NCBI GenBank assembly: GCA_021442155.1
Contig: CM038216.1
Coordinates: forward strand, 156,101,983 to 156,165,982
DNA length: 64,000 nt
DNA from: Cymbidium sinense
Lineage: Eukaryota; Streptophyta; Magnoliopsida; Asparagales; Orchidaceae
Direction of reading: 5' to 3'
Shown here: positions 22,619 to 35,617 of the stretch, piece after piece
How positions within the stretch are numbered: the stretch's first letter is position 1
Layout of the letters: every line of letters begins with the position of its first letter
Made by a program: the position numbers and the translations under genes
The notes under the pieces: model-generated
Told to the model about the DNA's origin: nothing
Seen by the model: only the letters and a program-made list of their open reading frames with translations
Databases searched by the model: none

Positions 22619-25600
22619 CTATAAATTTGATTTTATGTTTATTAAGATTAATGATGTAGTTAATTATTTGATGATTTAGGTTTACTAAGTTAGGTTTAAT
22701 TTAAGATTTAATTGATACTTCATTGCAAATTAATTAAGTTAAGATTTATATATGATTAAGCTTATGTTTAGTTTAGTTTCAATTGAAGGTTATGTGATGT
22801 TCACTTGACTTAATTTAGAGTGTGGTATTTACAATTTTAGCTTGGTTATTTTAATTCATTATAGTTTAGCTTTGATAAATTCAATTAATGTTAATTTTAA
22901 TAATTTATTAAACCCTAATTTTAAATAATTTTTTATATACCTTTAGAGGATTATATTATTTTCTTAAGGTTATTAAATGTTAATTAGAGTGGTTTAAACC
23001 ATTTTGATGACTTTTATAATTTTTATATTTTTAAATTAATTATTTAATGAAATTAGGCATTTGAACTTTGAAATTCAATCCTTTTAATCCATTCATTATT
23101 TTCATTCAAAATTTTTATGGTAAGTGTATTTTAACCTCAATTTCAATCTCTAAAAGTTTCAGATTAATTAGATTAATATTTTTTATTTTCACTAAAACCT
23201 AAATTAAGCTCAAAATACTCAATAAAAATTAAGGATTTTGGGTTTATTAGACTCTTCTCGAAAAGACGAATACAACGAGCCCTTATTTGTAATTTTTTGA
23301 TGAGTATTTTAATTTTTATGATTTTGTTTTTGAACTTTCAGACCTTTTTTAGCATTTATTTAATTTCAAAAATTTCTATTTTTTTAGTTAACCTAGTCAG
23401 TGCCACATGGGGCTGACGGGGCAAACCTTTACATATGACAGCCATAGATTGGTCTGCGTGGAATAAGCGAGAAAATCATGGGTATAAATCTAATCGTCTG
23501 ATGAAAGATTGGACTGTCTAGACTACATCATGTGATCTAAAGGTTAAAATTAAATCCATCTAACATTTAATCGCTTCTTCTCGCCCTATTTAACGAGGAT
23601 TGGATATCGGCTTGTCCTCGTGGATGGTGAATCGAGAGGGGCGGATGCCATTGCCATCCCTCTAAGTTCCGATTTCAGGCGATTCTTGCCAAAAATGACC
23701 TATTTTTTATTCCAAAACATTGTATCTTGAAAGTGAAACATAATTATGTGTTTAAATCTAAATTTTGCATGAATTCACTTCATAAACTACCAAAGCATAA
23801 AAATTTGTGGAGGGAGTTCGTAGTTAGTTACCTCGCCGAAGCCTATGTCTGGTGGTGTTGATGTTTTAAAAATGTACCTGGGTGTGAGACAGAGCACTAT
23901 GGTGAAGATGCCTGATTGCTGCCTCTCCAGTCATTAGGAACATCAATGCCCGCCGCCCTTTTCCAGAGCTTGATGCTTCTTAGGTTTAGGGAGGTCGGGA
24001 GGAGAAAAAAAAATGGTGGTTTCAACACCTCTTATCATGGTGAAGGTGTGGGATGATTTATTATGGGATAGGGATGCTCATCTCTCACTTTCACATTTAC
24101 CTTGCCATCCTTGGGCGATCTCTAATTTTCATGGTGGGATTTAGGTAAAGGCTCGATTCCACTCCCTCTTCCCTCTGGAACGTGTTGGTTGTAAGAGAGG
24201 AGCTTGGTTTCCCTGGTCTTAAGAGTTGGCCGAGAGCTTTGCATTGGAGGGATTTGGAATGGCCAGAATCTGGTCGCCGCGGGTAAGAGACCCAAGGAAA
24301 GGATTGGTTGAGCTCCTCTCTCTATTTAAAATGCCTTGGAATGCATGGAATGGCTAGAAGAGCTTCCCCTCTCTCCTTCCTTCTTTGATCGAGAGCTTAC
24401 ATGGAGAAAATCAAGTCCCTCTTTTGGCTATGGGGATGGTCAACTATTGTTGGCCACCCATGGTGATTGGAGTTCTTGGAAGTTTGTTCCCAAACTCTAA
24501 CTTTTTTGGCTGTAGGATTAGCTTCATTCATTGGAGGAGTGGGGATGAGTTGATTTTGTTGACCTTATGCATGGGTGTTTGGAATTTTTCTCTCCCATGA
24601 TTACCACCTCATCTCCCATGGCTACCCCACCTCACATTGCTTCCATACCACATGATGATTGGCTACCCAAATCAAACCCAAGTCAATGACTTGGAGTTCA
24701 CTTAAGTTTCGAGTTGGATATATATTTTTTGTTTAGTTTATTTGAGTTTGAATTGAGTTTGGATTGAGTTATGTTGAGTTTATTTAATCAAATGGGTTTA
24801 GATTTAGAATTAAATTATTATGGTTTGTTCATTGGGTGTTTTATGAATTAAATGATCTATTTTTAGTTTAGATTTGATGTGACTTTAATAATTTTTAAGC
24901 TCGTTTGACATGTTTGACTCAAATATGTTAAATTGGATTTCTTAATCTATTTTGATTTTTTTAAATTTATATTTAAGTTTGATTATGTTTAGTTGATCAT
25001 TTGTGATCATTTTGATTAATTAATTTCGTTAGGGTTGGGTTATGTTCTTTTTTTAACCCAATTTGACTCAAATTAGGTTTAATGGATCAAATTGAATTCA
25101 CTTAGTGGTCAAATTAAATCCAATGGTTGGTTGAATTATGCTTAATTATGATTTTTAAATGATTTTGGATGTTTGCCTTTTTGACATTGTGGGGCCCACA
25201 TGGGTCAACTCTAGGTCAAATGAACTATTTGTCACTTTGTGTCCCATCCTCATTTATATGTTGGTTTGTTTGTGTTTATGCATTAATTTTATGCTTTTGG
25301 TTCAATTTAATTTGGTTTAATTTTGATTTAATTTGATTTTATTTAGACTTAGGTGATTTTGAGCTTAAACGAGTTAATTGAGCTAATCAACCTAATTACC
25401 TCAATCCATGCTCGATTGAATTTATATTTCAATTCAAATATGTTTGATTTAGATTTCTTTTGAGTTTTGTTAGATTTGAGTTTAATCTAGGCTCATCTGA
25501 TCCGATTAGGTTAGGATAGGTTCTAGAAGGGTCTATCAGGATGACCTAGCCTTTTACTCTAGCATATTAAGTTTGATTTGATTTCAAATTTGATTTTAAT

Positions 25601-26200
25601 TTTAAGTTTTAAAATTCGATTCGATTTATTATTTTATTCTAGTTTGTTTACTTAGTCACTAAGTATAGTGACCTAAGTACCTAATTAGGGAACTCTTAAT
25701 GTAAGATTAGGGGACCTAATTACTAGGATCATGAATGATGTTAACATCATCCAAAAATGAGGTCAACATAGTCATCATTTGTGTTCCATTTTAAGTGTTA
25801 TATGTGTGTTGTGGTCAAAATTAGGTGTTTATGTAATAGTCATTTTGGATCCTGATGATCATTTGACACCGATGCCACAACCGTGATTTTGTGTTCAGAG
25901 ATAGAGAGGATTATGTTGAGGCACTAGCTTTCTATCACCTAGGCATCGGGATTCACCTGGTTCAATTTTTAGAATTTTTTTAAAACTTATTGAGAGTTAT
26001 TTTGAAGGGACACACCCTTTAGGAGCCTAGTAATTTGTATAAAACAATTGTATTAGTGGAATGGAATTGTTATTTTGTATTGTGAAATTTGATTGAAAAC
26101 TCTTGGTTGGAGTTAGGTGGCTAACCTTAATGGAAGATTTGGTTATCTTTCCGGCATTCCACTTTCATAAATGGGATCCTTACGCACTTCCTCCTTTAGT
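22619..26200 (+). repeat. Y unit, LTR-like portion (copy B)
   Basis: Counterpart of 836-4360, with many small indels concentrated in the GC-richer parts (23400-24120). It contains the TATA-like box at 24323, the T/G-rich segment (24700-25640) and the LTR-like end. The primer binding site itself is deleted near 26200. A 71-codon frame at 24385-24600 matches one at 2552-2767 and starts 55 bp after the TATA-like box, but the differences between the two copies look neutral. Confidence 0.6.
24323..24330 (+). promoter_or_regulatory. TATA-like box (TATTTAAA), copy B
   Basis: Same pyrimidine tract plus TATTTAAA as at 2490-2497. Retention of both elements in two diverged copies is the only support beyond the motif itself. 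Confidence 0.4.
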
Positions 26201-26730
26201 TGCAATAAAAAGGTTTGGAGGTATGGATAAAGTGCTTGTAAGTGATTATATTGAATCAAAACAAGATTAGTTGTATTCTAGATTTAAAGTAATTTTCTTT
26301 AATGATTTTAGTGATTTTGCTTGGTAAACTCATGTTAGAACTCATGTGGTAGCCAACCCTATGAGCATTTGTTATTACTCCCAATTAGTTGTCTCCATCT
26401 ATAAACCTAACCTTTTCCTATTTAAACTTACCCATAACCTATGACAATTGAGTGACCAATTTAGTAAGGGATCTCACTAAATATGACCCTAGGATGCACT
26501 CACCTATGACAATTGAACTCATATCCTTAAAATTTTGTGATAGTCTATTTGTGAGTGTTTACTTAATATTTTGTACAATTCAAAGTTAATTTGTGTTTAT
26601 TGAGGGTTAAATTGTTTTAAACCCATAGATCATTTTACATTCCAAAACTAGTGAGCATAAATCATCTTATAAAATATCATTTAGGTGTGATATATTTGTA
26701 CTCGCATTTCCTTATTTCAATTGTGCCACT

Positions 26731-27538
26731 CAAGTCTTGGATCAATTAGAAGACTTAACTAGAAGGGTAGATGAGATTACTATATGAAGTGAGGAGAAGC
26801 TCATTAATGTAGAGGACCTTATGATGAGCTCTGCTACCCAAGTTCAAACCTTGAGTACTATGACTCAAATCCTACCAATTATCCCACATTAGGAGGACCC
26901 AAAACTCATAGGAGAGGAATACATAAACCTACTTAGAGAAGAATATCATCCAAGAAGGAAAAATATGAAAAACATTCATAAACATGATCATCTTAGACTT
27001 CATGAAATCAAACATGAACCTACAAAAATAAGTTAAGATAGAAGCCCCAACATATGATGGTATTTATGTCCCCAATAAATTTCGGGATTAGCTTACCCAG
27101 AAAGATGATTTCTTTGACTAGTATCATATGAATGACTATCAAAGAACTATATTTTCTAAAATGAAATAGGTAAGCCACACAAAAATTTATTGGAATAATA
27201 TTTTAGCTATGGAGAAAAGGTTTAGTAAAAATATTATGACATGGTTGGAAATGAAGAAGATTTTAAGAGCCAAATATTATCCTAAAAACCATGATAAGAA
27301 ACTCCATGAGAAATTAATAAATCTTAGACATACAAGTACATAAATAGTTGAGTATATGAATACATTTAAGGACTTAGTAGCCAGGATACACTATACTAAT
27401 CAAGAATGTTAGCTAGCTAACTAGTTTGTCATTGACCTAAGAGGAGAAATTAGAAATGAAGTAGAGCTTCATGATCCCCGGACTTTAGAAAATGTCTTTC
27501 ACTATGCTTTACTCTTTAAAATGCATAAGAAAGTAGTG
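26731..27538 (+). pseudogene. Ty3/gypsy-type Gag relic, copy B
   Basis: Second copy of the Gag relic, collinear with 4908-5705. The core frame runs from 27035 to about 27538. It shows the same segments: YHMNDYQRTIFSKMK, IYWNNILAMEKRF, MTWLEMKKILRAKYYP, EYMNTFKDLVARIHY and FVIDLRGEIRNEVEL. It shares the in-frame stops seen in copy A: after the D of the FLD/FRD start, before YHMND, after KMK, before IVEYM, and two around LAN before FVID. It also keeps a KK pair (NHDKKLHEKL) that copy A has lost by a small in-frame deletion. As in A, no pol follows and the frame ends in a truncated X arm. Shared stops mean both copies descend from one already dead gag. Confidence 0.85.
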
Positions 27539-27663
27539 TGGTGTTTATTTTTGGATGTGGGGGGACACCACGTAGATCGTAGGGGGTACTTATTGAAGTG
27601 ATCGAGTACGACATTAAGATATGATGTACTATCTCGAAGATAGAGATCACCCTACAATGGAAT
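27538..27663 (+). repeat. Truncated X left (R) arm end, copy B
   Basis: tgtggtgtttatttttggat and ~105 more bases match 5703-5830. The arm is broken at the same place (acaatggaa, then tgcctcac), so copies A and B share this internal deletion. The sequence is the inverse of 22490-22618. Confidence 0.8.
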
Positions 27664-29785
27664 GCCTCACTTTTGAGTGAGTTCTCAATTTCTCCATCAT
27701 AGATCTAGGACTCTTCTAGACACTAAGAGCTCCTTAGTATTAAGATACTTCTAGTGATTAGGTGAATACTTAACCTAAGCGTAGAAACTTAGAAGGGTTA
27801 ATCATAGGATTAGGCTATGCCTTAGGGATTTAGGGAGACTTACCTACCCTATAGCCTAAACCCATCCATGTTCACCTTCTCAAACCAAACCTCAAATTCA
27901 ATTCAAATACCAAATCCAAATTCAAATACCAAATCCAAATCTAAATTCCAAATCAAATGATTGAAATCCATGATCAAATCCAAACTCAAAATTCTTCCTA
28001 AGTCCTATGATTTTATCTTATGGACTTAGCCCTTAGCCAAATCCAATTCAATTCAAATTCAATTGATTTTCTCCAAGATCAATTCAATCCCTTAGTCAAC
28101 CTATCAAATTCAAATCCTAGTTCAATTCCAAATTATTGAAGCACAAGATCAAATACAAACCCCAAATCCTCCTTAAATCTTATGATTGGATTCCATGGAC
28201 TTAGCTAAATCTCCATCCAATTCAATCCAAACTTGATTGATCTTCTCATGAATCAATCATATTTTTGATGATCTCCATCAATATAAATGAAATCTACACT
28301 CAAATCATCAAAACTATACCAAGTTTCCTTCTAAGCCCTTTGGACCTACCTTCCCGAGCTTAGCCAAATTTGTCTTCAAATCCCTTCAAACTCAATTGAT
28401 TTTCTTATAAATCAATTACACATTCAATTATATTCCCAAATATAAATCAAATATACATTCAAAAGACCAAAACTAAATCCAAATCAAATCAAAACCCAAT
28501 CCAAGACCCTTTAAGTCAATTCTTTGGACTTAGTCAAATTCTATCCAAATTAAGTCAAAGCCAATAGATTTTCTCTTGACTAAATCATTCCTTCAATTAT
28601 CAAACCAAACTAAGATCAACTCAAGTGAAACCCAACTTATCCCTTTTTGGCTTGAAAATTTCAAATAAGCCAAAACTATTGAAGCCAAATTGATTGCGGT
28701 TGGTTTATATTTCAATCTAAGCTCATATATAAATTCAACTAAACCTTAATCAAACTAAAGTCATGTCGATTGACCCACTTAGGTCCACTTGACTCAAAGT
28801 GACCTAAATGATCATTTTGAGCCAAGTTCCAATCCAACCCAAATTGGATTGAACCAAACCCACAAAAACCTTCTATCATGATTGTTGATCACCCTAGGAT
28901 GATTAATTGTCATAAATCGGGTCAAACCAAGTCAACTTGGTCATTTGACCAAGTCAACCCTTTAGCCCACATAAGCTAAACTGGCCAAAACTCAGCCTAC
29001 ATCAAATTTATTGACACCATTGATTCACACCAACCCATAATCAATGATTGAACATGACGTGACCACCAATCGAGCCAAACTAAACCCAATTGGCCATTTG
29101 ACCCAAGTTGACCCAAATTGACCTAAAAGGCCAAATAGGTCAAATCATGATCCAACCCAAATTGATTGCAACCAATGGCTCAAGTTCATTCCAAATTGAT
29201 TATTGAACTTGACTAAAGTCATAATTGAGCGCTTTGACCAATTGGACCCAATTGACTAACTTAGCACAAATTGACCTAAAGGGTCAATTTGGCCTAAATC
29301 TAAATTAAACCCAGATTAATTCAAACTAAATCCTACAATCACCTACAATTGATCAATTGAACATGAACCAACACCTAACTCAAGCTAATTTGGCCAATTT
29401 GGTCAAATTGGTCAACTTGACCCATTTGACCTATATGAATCCAAATGAGCCAAAATCAAGCCTAGGCCAAATTGATTGAAACCACTTGGATCAAAACTCT
29501 TCAAATCATCATTTGAACCTAATCCAAGTTTTAGTTTGACCCAATTTGACCAATTGGTCAACCTAACCCAACCTATCCTAATTTGACCTGTGAGGGTCAA
29601 ATTGAGCCAAACCCCTTTGAACTAAGCCTTGATCACTTGGACTGACCAAACTGACCTAAAACTCACCTTGGAGCCCAAAACTAGCCCAAACCTAATTGAG
29701 TCAAACCCAAGGTAATCTCTCCTTGGATATACTACCTCACATAGGATTCTCCCCAAAATAGCAAAGTCCACTCTCCTATCACCCT
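27664..29785 (+). repeat. A/C-rich TTGACC-word segment, copy B
   Basis: Counterpart of 5838-8040, with the same recurring caaattgac and ttgaccca words and the palindrome cttggtcatttgaccaag near 28938. The 62-codon minus frame at 29412-29600 resembles one at 19314-19502 only because both read the same simple words. Confidence 0.8.
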
Positions 29786-30775
29786 TGACAACCATCAAGC
29801 ATCCATTTTGGGGTCCGAGCCACCCAGCCCACCTAAAGTTCCATGGACCAAAGGGAGGTAAGTTAACTCACCTCCTTCACAAACTGAGAACCCAATGGAT
29901 ACAAACCACCCTACTTCTGCCTTAAGCCACCTCCCAAGCCTTCCTCCACTCAAGTCTTGCAATGTGGAGGTGATGGAGACAACTCCGGTGCTCTCGCAGT
30001 GGCTGGTCGACCAAAAAATGGGAGACGATCCCGTCCATCCATCACAATAATTTGAGGGATATGCCCCCTCAATTCTCACAGGAAAGACATCCATTTGATT
30101 TGTGAGAGCTTCTTAAGGCAATTGAGTCCCCTAGTGAGCTCTCAAGCAATCCCAAAGCTTCCCTCACCAATTTTTTCCTTCCAGCACATAAATAGGGCAA
30201 GTCTTCTCCAATTCAACTTCCTCATCTCTCAATCAAACCAAATTCTCAGCACGCACCATATCCGACATTGTCGGCCATACAAATTTTCAGGCTCCAAGCT
30301 TTACTGAGGTGCCACTTTGAAGCCAAAGATGAATCTTGGCCTCAAGGTAATGCCATTAAAATAGAGCTCTCTTCAACTTTTTTGGAGCTTTTCAGAAAAA
30401 GTGTATGTGCATCGATCATCTGTTGGATCTTCTAGATCCTTCGAAGGTGTGGGATCAATTTGGAGTGGATCCGAAGCTTGGTGAGGATCATCGAGAGCAA
30501 TGGCGGCTCTTCTCTCGCTCATGGAAGGTAGATCACACACCATGCTTCATGATTGGAATGGATGGTCGTGATTAGATCTCATTCGATCGATTTGTTTTAA
30601 CTATTGTTAACCGTGAGATTAATCGTGGTCGTCCGATCTTAGATCGGACAGCACACGACAACATGTGTCTCACCGGTGACTCAACATTAATGGTGATAAC
30701 TTAAATATCCAATCCTGTGATACCACATGGAAAGCGCGCATCAATGCACCATGTGGCGCAGGGATTAGGATTAAT
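29786..30775 (+). repeat. GC-richer block within X, copy B
   Basis: Counterpart of 8041-9140, with several deletions relative to it. The largest joins ggcctc directly to aaggtaatgcc at about 30343. The short frames in copy A are interrupted here, which argues against coding function. Confidence 0.6.
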
Positions 30776-32040
30776 TAGGCCTAATTAATTAGTTTTAATG
30801 GCTTAAACTTCATAAAATCATAACAAATCATAGAAAAATCTAAAAATTACAAATAAATACTTATTTTAAAGGTATTTCAGAGGAATTTATTAAAAATATC
30901 CTTGGTTAATTTTGAATAGTAATTAGGGCTTAATTAGGATTTAATTAAAAAATTAATTAATTTGATTACTCTCTAATTAATTATTTAATTAACCCTAAAT
31001 TTTTTGAGATTGTTTAAGGGGATGACCTCTGCCTCCTCTAATTTTCTTGAGATTTATTGATTAATTAATTAGAGAAATTAGCCAATTAAACCTTAATTGC
31101 TCTCTTAATTTAATTAAGGGTTAATTTATCACATGAACAATAACTAATTAATTAATTGGGCTCATTTATCATTATAGTGAGGGACTTAGAATAGAATTGC
31201 GTCTTTTCAATCTCTTTCACCAAGTTCATTTCACTTTTCAAGAAAATTAAATTAAGGATTAATTAATTAATTACTTAATTAGTCAAATTAAGATATAAAA
31301 TATATCTAATCCTAATTAATTCATGGGTAGATCTTTTAGTGTTTAATAACCTAAAGACATTTAAGGAAATTATGGTTAATCCACATGTGTGGGAAAATCA
31401 TGAGAGTACTTAAGTCCCTTAATCTAATTAATTATTAATTATGAGCCAATTGCATTAGGCCCTTTCATTTCTTAGGATCATTGTAAAGTTATTTTTTCAT
31501 GCATATCATGTTGGCTCATAATTATTTAGTTAGTTTAAGGTAACATAGGAAGGGTTAGTTAATGAACTTAATTCATGTCATAACTTAATTAACCCATAAC
31601 TTAATTACTTTTATTAAACAAAATTAATTCACAATCATGGGAATGGGTTAGGATTATAAACTTCCTCTCATGTTTCTTTAAATTAAATCAAACTTGAAAC
31701 TAAAAAATGAAATTTAAAAGCTTTGGTTTGCTTTCAATGATATTATTTGATATGATTGTCCTTAGAAAATAATTTGATCGAACGAAATCATGTGTTTATG
31801 TTTACTTATACCTTTCCAATCATATTAAATATTGTATTTCATCTGAAATTATGCATTCATCTTTTCAAAATTAATTAAATCAAATGATTTTTCTTTATGT
31901 TAAGCTTACATGTGTTGATTTAATTTAATATATGCTTATTATCACTATTAAATCCAAACGTATTTTTCAAAAGTTTATAAATGAATAATAGCATATGTGG
32001 TGATGCTAGTTATAAATATATGAGATGTATGTGATTAAAG
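30776..32040 (+). repeat. AATTAA-rich segment of X, copy B
   Basis: Counterpart of 9141-10430, without the 51-bp tandem duplication. Non-coding. Confidence 0.75.
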
Positions 32041-32099
32041 CTTAAGTATGTGTAGTAAAGCTTTCTTTTCCTTAATTCATATGTAGTTTTACATGCATT

Positions 32100-33010
32100 T
32101 GAATGTTAATAAGTATATAGTCCGGACATCCTGGGAATACGAGACTTTAGCTAGCCCTAAGGAGATCATTTGATTTCCTCACTTCCCTGGTTAACAACGA
32201 CACGTACTTATTTGATTTCATTTATATGTATCCCTGCATTAGAAATTAGATAGAACTTTATTTCACATATGTAAATACTTCAATCAAATCAAAATATAAT
32301 TTTTGCATGGTTTTCCTTCCTTTAGTTATGTATACATCCATATGTATTTGAGAAAAGCAAGTGTTTAGTATGGACATCCCGGGAATGCGAGGCTTTAAGT
32401 AGCCCCAAGGAGGTCATTTGATTTCCACACTTCCTTTGTTAATAATGGCATATACTAGCTTATGTCTCTTATCATGTGTGTGTGTATTTAATTATGGAAT
32501 TGAAACCCCATTCTTTTATCAAAATCCATGCATTCATGAATGACTAAGTTATTAAGTTAATTAGTCATATGATTTGGACCTACTTTCAATGTTCATGTAT
32601 ATAAATTTACATATGTTTGAATGCAAATGGGTATATAGTTTGGACATCCCGAAAATATGAAGCTTTAAGTAGCCCCAAGGAGGTCATTTGATTACCTCAC
32701 TTCCCTAGTTAATAATGACACGTACCTATTTAAGTTCATTCCTATGTATTTTTGTATAAGAATTTGGATAGAACTTTAAATTAATATGATGAAATAATTC
32801 AATCAAATGAAAAATATAAGCTTTAAATGTACATATCCATATTCATCATTTAAGAATGCTAAAACATGTTGTATATATAGGTATACATCGAGATTTATTC
32901 ATATGCATGTTATATATGGAAAGGAATGATTTAACATATATCATGTGAAAGTAATTCAATCAAATTAATCTTAAGATGCCTTTCATATTGAATGAAGTTA
33001 TTTAAAATGA
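32100..33010 (+). repeat. Tandem 'tctggacatcc' motif array (X3)
   Basis: Three motif units start near 32112, 32366 and 32630, with spacings of about 254 and 264 bp. The sequence continues to ~33010 (cctttcatattgaatgaagt), matching 20340, and then stops abruptly where the inverted arm of X4 begins. Confidence 0.88.
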
Positions 33011-34430
33011 ACCGTGGTTTTAATTTTGGTTATATATGGGGACACCATGCAGATCTGAGTGTACTTATTGATCGATGATATTGAGGTATGATGCACTACC
33101 TCGAAAGATAGAAGTCACCACCTTACAATGGACCTTAATAAGGACTCTAAGGCATGATGGGTCTTTGAATATACTAGAGATTTTTCCCTACTTTACATGG
33201 ATGAATAAAGTAGGGTTTATATTAAACCTAAAGTTCCCTATGGAGGTAAGCCTAAGGAAGGTGAGTTCCTTAGGAATCCTATCGATTAAAGTGGGCAATT
33301 GTTGTCTCCAAAGCTTTCAAGGGTAAGACTATCAATAAATTGGTTATGTTTAGAAAATCAAGTGGGAATGGTCAAAAGGAGAGACTTATTATTAGAGCCA
33401 AAAGAATAAGTAGGGAATACCCATGATATTATGGAGCCTAGTGAGCATTCCAATCTATCATATGGTTAAGCTTTATATGTTTGAAATTGAAGTGAGTTAT
33501 TTGTTTGAGTTAAATTTTATTAGATTACAAGGGCTTATAATCTGCTAACACAAGGTTAGAGAAATGCTTAAGAGGTGAAGATTTATGCTAGTAGCCCATA
33601 AAAAATAATAATATCAGATCCTAAATCTAGGGAGCTTTAGCAAAAGCTAAAGCACAACCTAAATATAAGCAAAAATGGGTATATGGTTTACCTCCACAAG
33701 AGAGAGTAAACCACCCACTGGACTTATAACTGATCTGGAGTGGCAGCAAGCTAACTCCTGCTATGCTTTAAAATCATGTAGGCAAGTCATATGATTTTGC
33801 AAGATAGTTAGGTTATTATTATTTAGAAAGAAACTAAAATCCTTAAACCCACTCCCTAAGAGATTAGAGCATGAGTGGTATGAATAATGACTTAGTCTAA
33901 TGTAAATATTTTAAATTTTAGTTGATTTTGACACTTCATTTTGACAAAGGCCATAGGATTTTTGCATGTCTAAATGCATGATGAAATGAGATTATGGGCT
34001 AAATCGAAAGAAAGTGTATTTTTCACCATAGGAAACCCTCAAAGGTCGATCCCCTATGTAAGGATGAAAACCTCTTAGTAAGAGTGAAATAATATGCATG
34101 TATGATATTAAGCATACAACATTCAACTAAAGGGTTGCTTAATCTTTTAATTATCTTTATTTAGTGCCTAGGCTTTATGTGAGGTTATGAGTTATTTAAA
34201 ATTTTAGTTATGAGTTGCAGTTGAGGTAGAAATTTTATTTTTCCTAAGAGCCTAATCAAATCCAGGCCACACATTAAATCATCATTCATAAAGAAACTAT
34301 GAAGAGACATACTATTTCTATTGCGTGATTAAACATAACATCAAATAATTTATAAATCTAACATAAAAGAATAAAAGGTCGGGTGGCACCATACAACCCA
34401 AAAAAAAAAAAATGGGTAATAGCTCACCCT

Positions 34431-34437
34431 TATATAA
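34431..34437 (+). promoter_or_regulatory. TATA box (TATATAA) in left arm of X4
   Basis: TATATAA is flanked by cacccttatataacccgg in the R arm, pointing towards the palindrome centre. The same site in the right arm reads gatgtataaggg (near 40110). If it is active, transcription would run into the centre and the opposite arm. Motif evidence only. Confidence 0.35.
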
Positions 34438-35617
34438 CCCGGAATATAAAAGAATAATTATAATTTATAAAATGAATAAGTATTATGCGGGTCTTCTTAT
34501 CTTCATGTCTTCATATCTTCTTTCATTTCTTCATTTGATTTGATTTGCTTCAAAGGCATCACAGGCCTCCCAGGATAAAGCCTTCTATCCACTGCTCATC
34601 CTAATCCCCCATAACACTAATCCTAATTTCTAATGCAAAATTACATTAAAAATAGGAAAGATAAATCTAACTACACCTACAAAAAAAGTGTTAGCTAAAT
34701 GCACCATATAACCCAAGCAATTATATGTATAATTTAGACTTAGCCCCCTGCATATGAGTAACCAAGCCCACCTGTCCTAATTTGGATTATTAAAGATTAA
34801 GCAACATATAAAATAGAGCATTCATATTTATTTTAAGCACCCCTTAAGCATAATCCCCTATAAAAAATATGATTAGGCTAATATCGACCTAACATCTAAT
34901 CTACGAGCATAGTCCCTAACACCCAATCTAAAATAATACATCATTAAACTAAATTTACATCAAATCATGCACTGCCCTAACATAAAGCTAGAAGTAGTGA
35001 CTTAGTTCTAAAGTGTGTGTATTAAGGCTTGTGTGGTATGTCCTAAAAATGATTTGTTATGATTTTCTAAGTATGAAAGGATGTATAATCATAAGAGATT
35101 GATTTCACTTTAAGTAGTTTAAATGATTTGAGAAATTTACTTAGTGTTTTCTTTGGTTTTATTTAATTAACACATAGCAACTAGATGTTGTAAATAGAAG
35201 GAAAAGAGAGGATCACTCTCTTTCATCCATACCTTAAGTCATTTCAAAAACATATTGATTAATTAATTCTCTATAGTGAATGGCTTATTACACATTTTAA
35301 ATTAATCATAAGTTTAGGTTTACTTTAAATAATCATATTCAATAAGAGAGGAATCTTAAGATTAATTGGAATGAATTACTACCACATGATACATGTGCAT
35401 TCATTTCTTTCCATCATATGTAACATGCACATGATATTAAATCCTAAGCATAACCTATACATACAATATGTCTTAGCACACTTAAATGATGGACATAAGC
35501 ATGTACATTTGGAATTTAGATGTTTTATTTGATTGAATTATTTTATTATATTAGTTTAAAGCTCTATCTAAATTCTTATATAAAAATACATAGGAATGAA
35601 ATTAAATAGGTGCTCAT

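Larger units (their letters stand above)
21186..32415 (+). repeat. Large direct repeat, copy B
   Basis: Second copy of the ~11-kb unit. It contains an X right-arm end, unit Y with a gag relic, and a truncated X. It extends beyond copy A on both sides: leftwards it continues the F arm (to ~19829) and rightwards the tandem-motif array (to ~33010). It has lost the primer binding site that copy A keeps at 4368-4380 and a ~100-bp stretch corresponding to A 8540-8660. Confidence 0.93.
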
